Below, one piece after another: positions 8,910 to 16,828 of a DNA stretch of 38,883 nucleotides. Both the position numbers and the translations under genes were made by a program. The notes beneath the pieces are model-generated. The model saw only the letters and a list, made by a program, of their open reading frames with translations, ran no database searches and was not told where the DNA came from. Position 1 is the stretch's first letter. Each line of letters starts with the position of its first letter. This stretch comes from JACRAO01 sp964490895. Its GTDB lineage: Bacteria; Bdellovibrionota; UBA1018. Where the stretch lies: NCBI GenBank assembly GCA_964490895.1, contig CAZBEI010000001.1, positions 1 to 38,883 of the forward strand, in the 5' to 3' direction.

Positions 8910-9709
8910 ATTTTAGGTTCAGGCCTATTTTTTATGCTGAATCGGCGAATCATAAAATCCACAAACCATGGGAAATGCCTGTGTAAGAAAACGAGGATTT
9001 TTCCATGTCTGGTGATGACTGCGGTTCTCTTTTTTTGGTAAATAGCTTTTAAAATTTTCAGTGCTGCCTTTTGTGCAGGCAGGACTAACCACGAGGGAAT
9101 GGGATCTTTCGTGTGTGCATGGTGTTTGCCTTGGTTGTCTACCGCCCTTATTTCACTTTCTATAAAGCCTGGACTGATTTGTACTACTGAAACTCCGTAG
9201 GGCGAAAATTCGTGGTACAAAGCCTGCGCCAGCGAATGGATGGCAGCCTTGCTCATGGAGTAAGCAGAAGCCCCTGGGGTGCCAATAAAGCCTGCTACGC
9301 TGCCTATAAGGACTAGAGTTCCTTGAGATTTTTTGAGAGCCTCAAGTGTGGCTGCGGCCGTGTGCAATACTCCAAAAATGTTGGTTTCAAATTGAAGTCG
9401 GTAGTCGGCAGGATTGAGATTTTCGAATGTTCCAGAAACTCCGAAGCCCGCATTGGCAATAACAATGTCAATTTTTCCAAACTTCTTGAGTGTTTCAGAA
9501 GTGAAGTTTTTTAAATCCTCCTCTCGCGTGACATCACACGGAAAAATAAAAACGTCTTGATTGAGCTTTGCTTTAAGTTCTCGAAGCCGGTCTGCGCGTC
9601 TTGCACAGAGGGCTAGATCGGCACCACGGGCTGCCAACCCCTCGGCCAAGGCCGCTCCTATGCCAGAGGAAGCTCCTGTGATGATTGCCACCTTACCTTC
9701 GAAGTTCAT
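8906..9709 (-). CDS. Short-chain dehydrogenase/reductase (classical SDR)
   Basis: 267 residues from the ATG at 9709 (Met-Asn-Phe-Glu-Gly-Lys-Val), which places the nucleotide-binding motif TGASSGIG at the normal distance from the N-terminus; a longer in-frame start at 9772 adds a poor leader. The NAD(P)-binding Rossmann motif, Asn-Ala-Gly (IVIANAGFG), the catalytic Ser (IGSVAGF) and Tyr-x-x-x-Lys (AYSMSK) are all visible. The C-terminus has a basic, hydrophobic stretch (VFLHRHFPWFVDFMIRRF) that may associate with membranes, as in DltE/YqjQ-like SDRs. The substrate is not predictable. It converges on the acyl-CoA synthetase gene with a 4-bp overlap. Confidence 0.85.
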   Translation of the reverse strand: MNFEGKVAIITGASSGIGAALAEGLAARGADLALCARRADRLRELKAKLNQDVFIFPCDVTREEDLKNFTSETLKKFGKIDIVIANAGFGVSGTFENLNPADYRLQFETNIFGVLHTAAATLEALKKSQGTLVLIGSVAGFIGTPGASAYSMSKAAIHSLAQALYHEFSPYGVSVVQISPGFIESEIRAVDNQGKHHAHTKDPIPSWLVLPAQKAALKILKAIYQKKRTAVITRHGKILVFLHRHFPWFVDFMIRRFSIKNRPEPKI

Positions 9710-9855
9710 GTTCCTTAATCCTCTCACATAGAAAAGGACCTGTGTCAATTTTGCAGGCAGTTTTTTAGGCAATTGTTAACGGTCTTGAGTTGCATTGCTT
9801 TGGATGCCGAAAAGGAATCAAGGCGCAAGGGAACGTAAAAAGGTAGGTCTAAAAC

Positions 9856-10323
9856 ATGATGAAAGTTGGCACTGTTGCGCTCGTAGTCGGTTACAAAGAA
9901 AAAAAAGCTGTTTTGTTGGATTATTTTTCTGACGATCGTGAGATCGCAGTTTTCGAGTCTGCGCTTTATTCTGGAGAAAACAAACCCCTCCAATATGTTT
10001 ATCAGGTCAGAAAGCAAACACAAAAAGAAGATGAGGAGTTTGGCAATTATATCGAAGAACTATTGTCTCGCCCCTTTATTAAGCCTGATATTCAAGAGCA
10101 TGGAGTCAAGTGGCTTAAGTCTAAACTTCGTGTGGAACAATATCAAAAAACAGAGGCCGAAGCAGCCCAGGTGATCGCAGAGTATGCTTTTAAATTATTT
10201 CAAGAAAATCCGGCAAGAAAAGAGTATTTTTTGGCGGGTGCTACAGCTCAAGTCAAAATTAGGGTTTTTACTCTAGAGCATGATAGGGTCCTAACGCATG
10301 GAAAAGACTTCATCCCTCATTGA
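9856..10323 (+). CDS. Conserved-looking protein of unknown function upstream of RNase D
   Basis: 155 residues, acidic and basic in balance, with no signal peptide or membrane segment. Strand-like residues 1-35 (VGTVALVVGYKEKKAVLLDYF) are followed by a helical middle and a strand-rich end. I do not recognise the family. Its 3' end overlaps the RNase D start by 26 nt, which supports it as a real, translationally coupled gene. Tandem ATG codons at 9856 and 9859 compete as start. It could be an RNase D partner, but nothing in the sequence shows it. Confidence 0.6.
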   Translation: MMKVGTVALVVGYKEKKAVLLDYFSDDREIAVFESALYSGENKPLQYVYQVRKQTQKEDEEFGNYIEELLSRPFIKPDIQEHGVKWLKSKLRVEQYQKTEAEAAQVIAEYAFKLFQENPARKEYFLAGATAQVKIRVFTLEHDRVLTHGKDFIPH

Positions 10324-11482
10324 CGAGCCGAAAGAAATAGAAAATATCTGTAGGACTCTTTCGAAAGAAAAGCAGATTGGATTTGATACTGAGTTTGTAC
10401 GAGAGTCAACTTTTTATCCGATTGTTGAGATTATTCAGTTGGCTTCTCGGTATGAGACTTTTTTGATTGACGCAAGGATTGGAAAAGAAAAGTTACAGCC
10501 CGTATTGGATCTTTTTACTTCCAAAAATATATTAAAAATAGGCCATGCTCTTCAGGGAGACCAGGAGTGTTTGTTTACAGAGTTTGATCTCTTTGCTTCG
10601 CCTTGTTTAGACACCTCGATTGCAGCTGCTTTGTGTGGCTATGGTGAAAATAGGGGGCTCTCTCATGTTTTGCAGGATGTAATAGGTGTTGAAATAAAAA
10701 AGGGGCACGCAAGATCCCATTGGGGAGTGAGACCTTTGCCTGCTCCACTGTTAGAGTATGCAAGCGCCGATGTAAAACATTTGGTGTCTTTAGGCGATAA
10801 AATTATTTCTCATTTAGAAAAATTAGATCGAAAGGATTGGGCCTTAGAATTGACTGCGAAGTACGAAGACTCTTCTCTCTATGAGCCTGACCCGAGAGAG
10901 ATGGCAGAAAAACTTGCAAAAAGTAAGAGATTAGATCAGGCGTCATTTAGCGCCTTAATCGAGTTGATGAATTGGCGAGAAACACGAGTGCGTGAACTCA
11001 ATATTCCAAGAAGGTGGCTTGCCGATGACAGTGTACTGATGGATTTGGCTCAGACGCGTCCCAAAGATTTGAATCACCTGAAAAGTTTTCGCGGAATTCA
11101 TAAAGGAGAAGTAGTCAAAAGTGCTCAGAGTATTTTAGATGCCATTGCTCGTGCATCTCAAATGAGGGGCGTAAAACTGCCTCCTGTGGGTCGCTATAAG
11201 AGTCCGAGTCTACAAGAAAGTCAGTTGATGGAGTTTCTGCATTGTTATGTTCATATTCTTTCGATCGAAACACGAGTGGCGCCCAAGTATTTGATGACAA
11301 CTTCTCAGTTGCTTCCGCTTATCAGATACAATGCAAAATCATCTCAAGACTGGATCCAGGAAGGTTTATTAGATTCTTTTGTTGTAAAAACAGTTGGAGA
11401 AAAGATTTTTTCCTTTTTAAACGGAAAAACGGCGCTTTGCGTAAAAAACTGCGCCATCGAAATCATTGATTTAGATCGTTAA
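10298..11482 (+). CDS. rnd: Ribonuclease D-like 3'-5' exoribonuclease (DEDD family)
   Basis: 394 residues. The exonuclease domain shows Exo I Phe-Asp-Thr-Glu-Phe (Asp30, Glu32), Exo II in GHALQGDQECLF, and Exo III Tyr-Ala-Ser-Ala-Asp-Val, which gives the DEDDy metal-binding set. An HRDC-like helical domain follows (SFSALIELMNWRETRVRELNIPRRWLADDSVLMDLA). In other bacteria the enzyme trims the 3' ends of tRNA precursors and other structured RNAs in the cytoplasm. The start overlaps the preceding gene, with a weak AGGG upstream. It is followed after 37 nt by an MFS transporter gene on the same strand. Confidence 0.88.
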   Translation: MEKTSSLIDEPKEIENICRTLSKEKQIGFDTEFVRESTFYPIVEIIQLASRYETFLIDARIGKEKLQPVLDLFTSKNILKIGHALQGDQECLFTEFDLFASPCLDTSIAAALCGYGENRGLSHVLQDVIGVEIKKGHARSHWGVRPLPAPLLEYASADVKHLVSLGDKIISHLEKLDRKDWALELTAKYEDSSLYEPDPREMAEKLAKSKRLDQASFSALIELMNWRETRVRELNIPRRWLADDSVLMDLAQTRPKDLNHLKSFRGIHKGEVVKSAQSILDAIARASQMRGVKLPPVGRYKSPSLQESQLMEFLHCYVHILSIETRVAPKYLMTTSQLLPLIRYNAKSSQDWIQEGLLDSFVVKTVGEKIFSFLNGKTALCVKNCAIEIIDLDR

Positions 11483-11519
11483 ACATGAGAATGAACTCGG
11501 ATAGGGAGTTTCTGAGTTT

Positions 11520-12824
11520 ATGAAAATAGTCCATAGTCCTGAGTTTAGAAAGCGGCGGTGTCTCAATTGGTTGACTTTGGGGTTTACTTATTCTGCCATG
11601 TACATGGGGAGGTACAACCTTTCTTTTGTAAATAAGTCACTTTCTGATGCTTTTGGTTGGGATAAAACTCAAATTGGAACTATTATCACGGCCGCACTCT
11701 CGATCTATGGATTTTCTGCCCTGTTTAATGGTCCCATTGCCGATAAAATAGGAGGCCGGCGTGCGATGCTCATTGGCGCAGCAGGAACCGTTGTGTTTAA
11801 TTTTTTATTTGGTCTTGGGGCGTATTTAGGATTTTTAGGAACAGGCAGTTTTTTATTGGGCTATTTTTCGGTGATTTGGGGAATGAACTCTTACTTCCAA
11901 TCTTTCAGTGCTCTTTCTCTCATTAAAGTCAACGCAGCATGGTTTCACATCAGTGAGAGAGGCGTATTTTCTGCTATTTTTGGTTCCATGATTCAAAGTG
12001 GAAGAGCCTTGATCTATTTTATTGGGCCGCTTTTGGTGGCTGTTTTACCCTGGCAATGGGTATTTTTTGTGCCTTCTCTCATTGTAGCAGTCATGGCTTT
12101 TCTCAGCTATCTCTATGTTCGAGATGATCCCGAGAGCTGTGATTTTCTGCCTTTAGACGTTCAAGATGCCAGTAGTGGAGACAAAGATGCAGTCGGTTTT
12201 AAATATGTTTTTAAAAAAGTTTTTACAAATCCTATTACTCTGACCATTGCATGTGCGGAGTTTTGTACGGGGTTTGTGAGGCACGGGTTTGAGCAGTGGT
12301 TCCCTCGCTATATGATCGAAGCGCAGAATTTAAAACTGAGTTCTTCTGTTTTTCAAAAAGGGGCTGCAGCTGTAGTCATTGCTGGAATTTTTGGAGCTTT
12401 ATTTGCAGGGACGATTTCGGATTGGGTTTTTAAAAGCCGGAGAACTCCAGTTGCATTTTTAGGCTATGCTGCTCAAATTTTTTCTTTAGCAGTCATTTGG
12501 AAGGCCCCCAGTTTAGAGTGGGTGATTGGGGCTTTCATTTTAAATTCGTTTGCGATCAGCGTAGTGCATTCGATGCTTTCTGGCACCTGTTCTATGGATT
12601 TTGGTGGGAAAAACGCCGCTGCCACTGCAGCTGGGATGTTTGATGGAATGCAGTACATTGGAGGCTCCATAGTTGGGATCGGAATGGGTTGGTTGCTGGA
12701 TCATTTTGGTTGGTCCGTCTGGGGACCCAGCATGATTGGATTTTCTGCCATGGGAGCTGTCTTGATGTTATTTTTATGGAATGCCAGGCCAAAAACTGCG
12801 CTAGGTAGTGAGGTCTCCAAGTGA
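11520..12824 (+). CDS. MFS transporter, organophosphate:phosphate antiporter (GlpT/UhpT)-like
   Basis: 434 residues with about 12 hydrophobic segments in two halves. The N-terminal RRCLNWLTLGFTYSAMYMGRYNLSF and the loop motif GPIADKIGGRRAML resemble the OPA branch of the major facilitator superfamily (glycerol-3-phosphate and hexose-phosphate carriers). The protein sits in the inner membrane; the substrate cannot be read from the sequence. Its TGA overlaps the GTG start of the frataxin gene, so the two are probably coupled. A regulatory (UhpC-like) role is an alternative within this subfamily. Confidence 0.75.
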   Translation: MKIVHSPEFRKRRCLNWLTLGFTYSAMYMGRYNLSFVNKSLSDAFGWDKTQIGTIITAALSIYGFSALFNGPIADKIGGRRAMLIGAAGTVVFNFLFGLGAYLGFLGTGSFLLGYFSVIWGMNSYFQSFSALSLIKVNAAWFHISERGVFSAIFGSMIQSGRALIYFIGPLLVAVLPWQWVFFVPSLIVAVMAFLSYLYVRDDPESCDFLPLDVQDASSGDKDAVGFKYVFKKVFTNPITLTIACAEFCTGFVRHGFEQWFPRYMIEAQNLKLSSSVFQKGAAAVVIAGIFGALFAGTISDWVFKSRRTPVAFLGYAAQIFSLAVIWKAPSLEWVIGAFILNSFAISVVHSMLSGTCSMDFGGKNAAATAAGMFDGMQYIGGSIVGIGMGWLLDHFGWSVWGPSMIGFSAMGAVLMLFLWNARPKTALGSEVSK

Positions 12825-13153
12825 TCAGCGAAAAAGAATACCGTCAGATCCTTCAATCCACTTATGACCAGATCGAAGCTGGAGTAGGGGACACAGATCC
12901 AGATTTGGTGGAATGCGAACAGTCTTTAGGTGCAATGATGTTGAGGTTTGCTGATGGTTCGAAGTGCATCTTAAGCGCACAGCCGTCGGTCAGGCAACTT
13001 TGGATTGCGCTTGCGGCCAGAGGGATTGCTTATCATTTTAATTACAATCTGGAGAAAAAGGTTTGGGAGGATGACAAAGGAAAAGGAATTGAGCTAAAGT
13101 CCATGCTCCAGTCTTATTTGAAAGAAATGACGGGCACTGATTTTAGCTTTTAG
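12821..13153 (+). CDS. cyaY: Frataxin-like iron-sulfur assembly protein
   Basis: 110 residues, the usual length of bacterial frataxin. The pattern is characteristic: an N-terminal helix rich in acidic residues (ISEKEYRQILQSTYDQIEAG), an acidic ridge, strands around GAMMLRFADGSKCILS and QPSVRQLWIAL, then YHFNY and a Trp-containing strand. In the family it binds Fe2+ and modulates cysteine desulfurase/IscU assembly in the cytoplasm. The start is a GTG at 12821 inside the MFS stop; no upstream ATG is available without deep overlap. The glutaredoxin gene 8 nt downstream fits a redox/Fe-S theme. Confidence 0.8.
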   Translation: MISEKEYRQILQSTYDQIEAGVGDTDPDLVECEQSLGAMMLRFADGSKCILSAQPSVRQLWIALAARGIAYHFNYNLEKKVWEDDKGKGIELKSMLQSYLKEMTGTDFSF

Positions 13154-13161
13154 GAGTTTGC

Positions 13162-13413
13162 ATGACCAAAGTCACTGTCTATACAATGGAAGGATGTCCC
13201 TACTGCGAGAGAGCCAAAGCGCTCCTCACTCAAAGAGGGATTGATTATCAAGAAAAATTAGTTCCTTTGGATAATGACGCCGAGTGGGAGCGGCTCTATA
13301 AGCTTTCTGGAATGAAAACAATGCCTCAGATTTTTTGTGGAGATATACTCGTGGGGGGATATACAGAATTGGCAGCATTGGACGCTCAAAATCGACTTTC
13401 TTCGCTAAAGTAA
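13162..13413 (+). CDS. grxC: Glutaredoxin 3 (dithiol)
   Basis: 83 residues, typical for a GrxC. The active-site Cys-Pro-Tyr-Cys lies in MEGCPYCERAK at residues 11-14, followed by the cis-Pro segment KTMPQIF and the glutathione-binding VGGYTEL. It reduces protein disulfides and glutathione mixed disulfides in the cytoplasm using glutathione. A clear TAGGAG lies ahead of the ATG. It follows frataxin and precedes the ketopantoate reductase gene by 4 nt, so it is most likely in the same transcript. Confidence 0.92.
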   Translation: MTKVTVYTMEGCPYCERAKALLTQRGIDYQEKLVPLDNDAEWERLYKLSGMKTMPQIFCGDILVGGYTELAALDAQNRLSSLK

Positions 13414-13417
13414 AAGC

Positions 13418-14353
13418 ATGACACCTCAATCTCCCATTTTTATAGTGGGTGGAGGAGCTGTGGGGAGTTTCTTAGCTGCCAGGCTTTCCCAGTGTATCCC
13501 TGTTATTTTAGTGGTTCGAAACTCTAAACTCGCACGAGCGGTCAATACACATGGAATCACAGTTTATGATTCAAAACTTAAGACACACAAGGCGTATTCT
13601 AAAATATCATGTGTCACGTGGAAAGAAATTAAAAAATTCCCAGAACACTCTAAAATTTTTGTAACCACAAAAGCTTATCATTTGAAAAAAGTTTCTCTAG
13701 AGTTGGCTCGTAGAAATGTATGTTCTGCAAAGTTTATTTTTTGTCAAAATGGGCTGGGGATTTTTAAGGAAGTCAAAGCACATTTAAACAAAACTCAATG
13801 TGTACGTGCCTCGGTCTGGCTTGGTGTAAAAAAAAATAAAGATAATGAAGTAGAGCTCAATGGTTTAGGGCCTTTAGAGTTTGCCTTGGGAAAGGGTGAA
13901 CTGAGAGAGGAGCTCCATTCTTTGTTTAAAGCTGCCGGGATTCCGGTGGGTTGGTGCGAAAGTGTCACTTTGCTCGAATGGAAAAAAGCGCTCGCAAATA
14001 TTGCAGTCAACGGTTTAGGTTCTCTTTTGGGAGTTTCTAATGGTGTAGTTTTAAAAGACCCTTGTTTGAAAGTTTGGATGCAGCATCTCTTGGACGAAGC
14101 TTTTGCCGTTGCAAAGAAAGATGGAGTTCTTTTGACCCCAAAGGATCTTTTTAATGCTAAAAAAGTTCTACAGAGAACGAGTAAAAACTTTAATTCGTCT
14201 CTACAAGATTTAAGGGTAGGGCGCCCTACAGAAATTCCTTGGCTGAACGGTACCGTGGTGGAACTTGCAGAAAAGCATGGGATACCTGTCTTTGTTAATC
14301 AGATGATTGGCGATTTGATCGGGTTTTTGGAGAGAAAGGCTCAAAGTAAATGA
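13418..14353 (+). CDS. panE: 2-dehydropantoate 2-reductase (ketopantoate reductase)
   Basis: 311 residues. The N-terminal Rossmann motif (FIVGGGAVGSFLAARL) binds NADPH. The KAYHLKK segment and the ApbA/PanE helix WKKALANIAVNGLGSLLGVSNG carry the family's catalytic Lys and Asn, and the C-terminal region ends with the substrate-closing LRVGRPTEIPWLNGTVVELA. It reduces ketopantoate to pantoate in pantothenate/CoA synthesis; some homologues are general 2-oxo-acid reductases, so the exact substrate is slightly uncertain. It is the last gene of the run that begins at 9856. Confidence 0.85.
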   Translation: MTPQSPIFIVGGGAVGSFLAARLSQCIPVILVVRNSKLARAVNTHGITVYDSKLKTHKAYSKISCVTWKEIKKFPEHSKIFVTTKAYHLKKVSLELARRNVCSAKFIFCQNGLGIFKEVKAHLNKTQCVRASVWLGVKKNKDNEVELNGLGPLEFALGKGELREELHSLFKAAGIPVGWCESVTLLEWKKALANIAVNGLGSLLGVSNGVVLKDPCLKVWMQHLLDEAFAVAKKDGVLLTPKDLFNAKKVLQRTSKNFNSSLQDLRVGRPTEIPWLNGTVVELAEKHGIPVFVNQMIGDLIGFLERKAQSK

Positions 14354-14407
14354 CCCACTCTGGTTGACTCTTGTCGTCATCACTTGTATGAACGGCTTAT
14401 GCTTTTG

Positions 14408-14436
14408 ATCTAAGCTTTTGACAATAATGCTTAGAT
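14408..14436. promoter_or_regulatory. Inverted repeat upstream of a secreted-protein gene
   Basis: ATCTAAGC at 14408-14415 and GCTTAGAT at 14429-14436 form an 8-bp perfect inverted repeat with a 13-nt spacer. A perfect -35-like TTGACA (14418-14423) lies in the spacer. No T-run follows the second arm, so an operator over a promoter is more likely than a terminator, but no well-placed -10 is seen. Confidence 0.3.
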
Positions 14437-14467
14437 TAAAAGTGAAACTGAAATCAGAGGAGGTCCT

Positions 14468-14932
14468 ATGAAATATTATTATTTATTGGCTGTTTTGCTC
14501 ATTGCAGGACATTCTGCTTTTGCCGATGTAGTTCTTCTTGCAGCTAAGACTTACGAGCCAGTACCTTTGAAAGATCCTCGAGTGCAATATGAAAGTCGTT
14601 TAAATTGTGAAGTTTATAGTGATAGAGTTGAGGTGAAAACGGAGATAGCAAAACTGGGAGTCAAAGTGGTAAAGAAAGTGGACCTTGCTGATTTAGCTGT
14701 TTTACAGGATTATGTAAACAAAGTCGCTGTAGCAGAAAAAGTTATTGAGGGGCGTGAGTCTGGTCTACCTCTGCCTACTACAGTGTATAAAGTATATGGA
14801 GTTCGTCCTCCTCATGGTAAAGTGGGTGCAATTGTATTTAAGCAAATTGGGAGCACAGTAGTATACGTAAGTGATTCTAGTGTTGCAGAAGCAGTCGGTT
14901 TAGAAAAATTTTTAGATCTGCTTTGTCAGTAA
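14468..14932 (+). CDS. Small secreted protein of unknown function
   Basis: 154 residues with a clear signal peptide (MKYYYLLAVLLIAGHSAFA, cleavage after Ala19). The mature part is strand-rich with two Cys (Asn-Cys-Glu and the penultimate Leu-Cys-Gln), perhaps a disulfide. No family recognised. A strong AGAGGAGG lies ahead of the ATG. The TAA is only 8 nt before the first base of tRNA-Glu, so mRNA and tRNA are probably made in one transcript and separated by RNase P. Its promoter probably lies in the 14354-14467 spacer. Confidence 0.65.
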   Translation: MKYYYLLAVLLIAGHSAFADVVLLAAKTYEPVPLKDPRVQYESRLNCEVYSDRVEVKTEIAKLGVKVVKKVDLADLAVLQDYVNKVAVAEKVIEGRESGLPLPTTVYKVYGVRPPHGKVGAIVFKQIGSTVVYVSDSSVAEAVGLEKFLDLLCQ

Positions 14933-14940
14933 AACCAGGA

Positions 14941-15018
14941 GTCCCCATCGTCTAGCCCGGCCTAGGACATCGCCTTTTCACGGCGGTAACCGGGGTTCGA
15001 ATCCCCGTGGGGACGCCA
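14941..15018 (+). tRNA. tRNA-Glu (anticodon UUC)
   Basis: A full cloverleaf can be folded: acceptor GTCCCCA/TGGGGAC, discriminator G and encoded CCA (15016-15018), anticodon arm TCGCC-TTTTCAC-GGCGG with TTC at positions 34-36, and T arm CGGGG-TTCGAAT-CCCCG. The D loop is two bases longer than in E. coli tRNA-Glu. The gene starts 8 nt behind the upstream protein gene. A partial duplicate of its 3' end occurs about 2 kb downstream (16989-17020). Confidence 0.96.
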
Positions 15019-15156
15019 AATAAATCTCAACGTATGAGGAAACATTCCTGGGCATTCCAAGCGGATTTAGGGATGCTTCGATTTCGTAAAATAATTCCCT
15101 TAGGAAAGCCTACACTGAGGGTTGACTTATACACTTGGCCGTGCAAGGAGTTGCCC

Positions 15157-15531
15157 ATGAGTTACACAGAAACGGCCGAGAATAATAGATCTGATCTTCA
15201 CAATAGTACAAGCCATCGATCTCATTTATTAAGAGGGTTTATTCTCATTGGACTAGGCTGCGTCTTTCTACTCAATAACTTTGGATTCCCAGTCCCTGAA
15301 AAGTGGTGGACACTCTTTATTTTTGTACCAGCATTGGGAAGTTTTTATAGGGCTTGGTATCTATATCAATCTAAAGGAAGACTCACTGGAGCCGTGTACA
15401 AACTGCTCATTTCAGGGATTACGATTTTAATCGTTGATGTTGTTTTGATGCTAGATCTTGATTGGCAAAAAGTTTGGCCTCTTTTTCTTATTCTCGGAGG
15501 AGTTGCGACCATCCTCTACAGGAAACAGTAG
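15157..15531 (+). CDS. Small membrane protein with a LiaF/LiaI-like transmembrane region
   Basis: 124 residues from the ATG at 15157, preceded by AAGGAG; a longer in-frame start at 15007 would lie inside the tRNA and is rejected. After a polar N-terminus come four short hydrophobic segments (LRGFILIGLGCVFLLNNFG; WWTLFIFVPALGSFYRAW; LLISGITILIVDVVLML; VWPLFLILGGVATILY). This is the arrangement of the LiaI-LiaF-like (DUF5668) transmembrane region found in envelope-stress and membrane-organising proteins. The soluble LiaF C-terminal domain is missing. No cognate two-component system is adjacent. Confidence 0.65.
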   Translation: MSYTETAENNRSDLHNSTSHRSHLLRGFILIGLGCVFLLNNFGFPVPEKWWTLFIFVPALGSFYRAWYLYQSKGRLTGAVYKLLISGITILIVDVVLMLDLDWQKVWPLFLILGGVATILYRKQ

Positions 15532-15535
15532 CTCA

Positions 15536-16151
15536 ATGTCTAAAATTTCATCTCTCATCAAATACCTTTTTGAGAATTTTGGTCCCCTCATTGTCTTCTA
15601 CGTTGCAGACAAATTTTCTAGTTTTAAACTGCAGTCCTGATTTCAGTGATCTTTTCGGTTTATGAAGTTATCAGTAAAATTAGAAAAAAAGAAAAAGTCA
15701 GTACATTTTTTATGTTCTCTATCTTTGTCGCTCTTTTATTTGGTGTATCGATCTCTCTATGGATGAATCGATTTTTTTTAAATACGAAGCTGCCCTTACA
15801 AATTTAATATTTGGAATCTATTTCGTATTAGGTGCGTTTAGTAAAAAGCCTTTAGTACAAGAGTTTGCAGAGAAGGGTAAAAAATTTGACAATCCTAACT
15901 CACAAGATCTTGTCTATTATTTTCGAGTTTTTACTTTAATATGGGCTGTTTATTTTTGTGGCAAATCTGGATTTTACCTTTGGGTTGTGAGTCAGCAGTA
16001 TTCTACCGAAAAAATGCTTGCAATAAGAGGAGTGGTGGGGAGTGGGAGTCTTTATGCCATGATTGCTCTATCCACCTTGGGTGGGGGGAGACTGTTTGCT
16101 GTCACCAAGGATTCCCAATTTTATTGCCTGACACCAACAAAAAAAGGGTAA
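15536..16151 (+). pseudogene. YciB/IspZ-like septation membrane protein, broken by two frameshifts
   Basis: The protein can be read only by switching frames twice. Frame one starts at the ATG 15536 (MSKISSLIKYLFENFGPLIVFYVADKF...) and stops at 15640. Frame two covers about 15631-15765 (AVLISVIFSVYEVISKIRKKEK...VALLFGVSISLWMN). Frame three covers about 15765-16151 (SIFFKYEAALTNLIFGIYFVLGAFSKKPLVQEFAEKG...). Joined, they give the typical YciB/IspZ order, including the KKPLVQEF motif and several helices. The first break needs one added base near 15626-15630, the second near 15759-15768. Homologues are inner-membrane proteins linked to cell division. Real inactivation and sequencing error are both possible. 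Confidence 0.65.
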
Positions 16152-16203
16152 GACACGGCGTTTTGTCTTAATTGCTAACAGTTTATAGATTTTTAAAGTG
16201 CCC

Positions 16204-16233
16204 TTGACTGGATTCACCTGTTGGGTGTATATT
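16204..16233 (+). promoter_or_regulatory. Sigma-70-like promoter of the toxin-antitoxin pair
   Basis: TTGACT (16204-16209) and TATATT (16228-16233) are 18 bp apart. Transcription should start near 16240, only about 3 nt before the toxin ATG at 16243, so the mRNA would be nearly leaderless. No Shine-Dalgarno sequence is visible before the ATG. Confidence 0.6.
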
Positions 16234-16242
16234 ATTAAGTAG

Positions 16243-16524
16243 ATGATCCACAAGGTAGATCTCAGTAAGTTCGTACAAAAACAGCTTAAGAAGATGCCAA
16301 GGCATATTGTAGAAAATCTTGCTGCTTGGGTTGATGATGTAGAAAACAGGGGTCTTGAGAATGTCAGAAAGACTCCAGGCTACCACGATGAGCCGCTGAA
16401 GGGAGCACGCTTAGGGCAACGATCTATCCGACTGAGTGGTTCGTATCGAGCTATTTATGTAATTACAGCCAGTGGAGAGGTTGAGTTTGTGGCAGTAATG
16501 GAGGTAACGAAGCATGCGTACTAA
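16243..16524 (+). CDS. RelE/HigB-type toxin (mRNA interferase)
   Basis: 93 residues, small and basic. A helical N-terminus (VDLSKFVQKQLKKMPRHIVENLAAWV) is followed by strands containing PLKGARLGQRSIRLSGSYRAIYVI and a final VEFVAVMEVTKHAY. The conserved Arg residues and the closing Lys-His-x-Tyr are those expected of the RelE/ParE fold. Such toxins cut mRNA at the ribosome or, in the ParE branch, inhibit gyrase; the His/Lys-rich end favours the RelE/HigB branch. It overlaps the downstream HTH antitoxin gene by 11 nt. Toxin-first order is the HigBA arrangement. Confidence 0.82.
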   Translation: MIHKVDLSKFVQKQLKKMPRHIVENLAAWVDDVENRGLENVRKTPGYHDEPLKGARLGQRSIRLSGSYRAIYVITASGEVEFVAVMEVTKHAY

Positions 16525-16828
16525 AGTAAAGAGTAAGACAATGGTATTCTTAGCATCTATTGCTGGGCGGTCTCTTACGCTCGGCGGTATGTTAGAGTCC
16601 ATTCGACTTGGTGAGGAGATGTCTCAAATCGAATTTGCACGTAAGCTTGGTATTTCGGCATCCCACCTCTGCGATATAGAAAAGGGGCGAAAGACCATAG
16701 GAGCATCACGTGCCGCAAGGTTTGCTAAAGTCCTGAGACGTGCTCCAGAGCAATTTGTACGTATGGCCCTTCAGGAGTTGGTTGATGAAGCTGATCTAAA
16801 GATGAAGGTGGATGTTGAGGCTGCTTGA
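16514..16828 (+). CDS. XRE-family helix-turn-helix antitoxin (HigA-like)
   Basis: 104 residues. The Cro/C1-type HTH lies at about residues 28-85: LESIRLGEEMSQIEFARKLGISASHLCDIEKGRKTIGASRAARFAKVL. The C-terminal acidic helix (LQELVDEADLKMKVDVEAA) is a plausible toxin-binding tail. Such proteins neutralise the cognate toxin and repress their own promoter. The start overlaps the toxin gene's end. No operator is evident at the promoter by eye. Together with the toxin it forms a compact module inside a patch that also holds a disrupted gene and a partial tRNA-Glu repeat. Confidence 0.85.
   Translation: MRTKVKSKTMVFLASIAGRSLTLGGMLESIRLGEEMSQIEFARKLGISASHLCDIEKGRKTIGASRAARFAKVLRRAPEQFVRMALQELVDEADLKMKVDVEAA

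Noticed and set aside
9745..10023. 92-codon minus-strand ORF
   Set aside because: Antisense to the gene at 9856 and has no start signal or family resemblance.
14408..14436. Terminator of the panE run
   Set aside because: No T-run follows the stem; an operator is the better reading.
15007..15531. Longer LiaF-like protein starting at 15007
   Set aside because: The start lies inside tRNA-Glu; the ATG at 15157 has AAGGAG.
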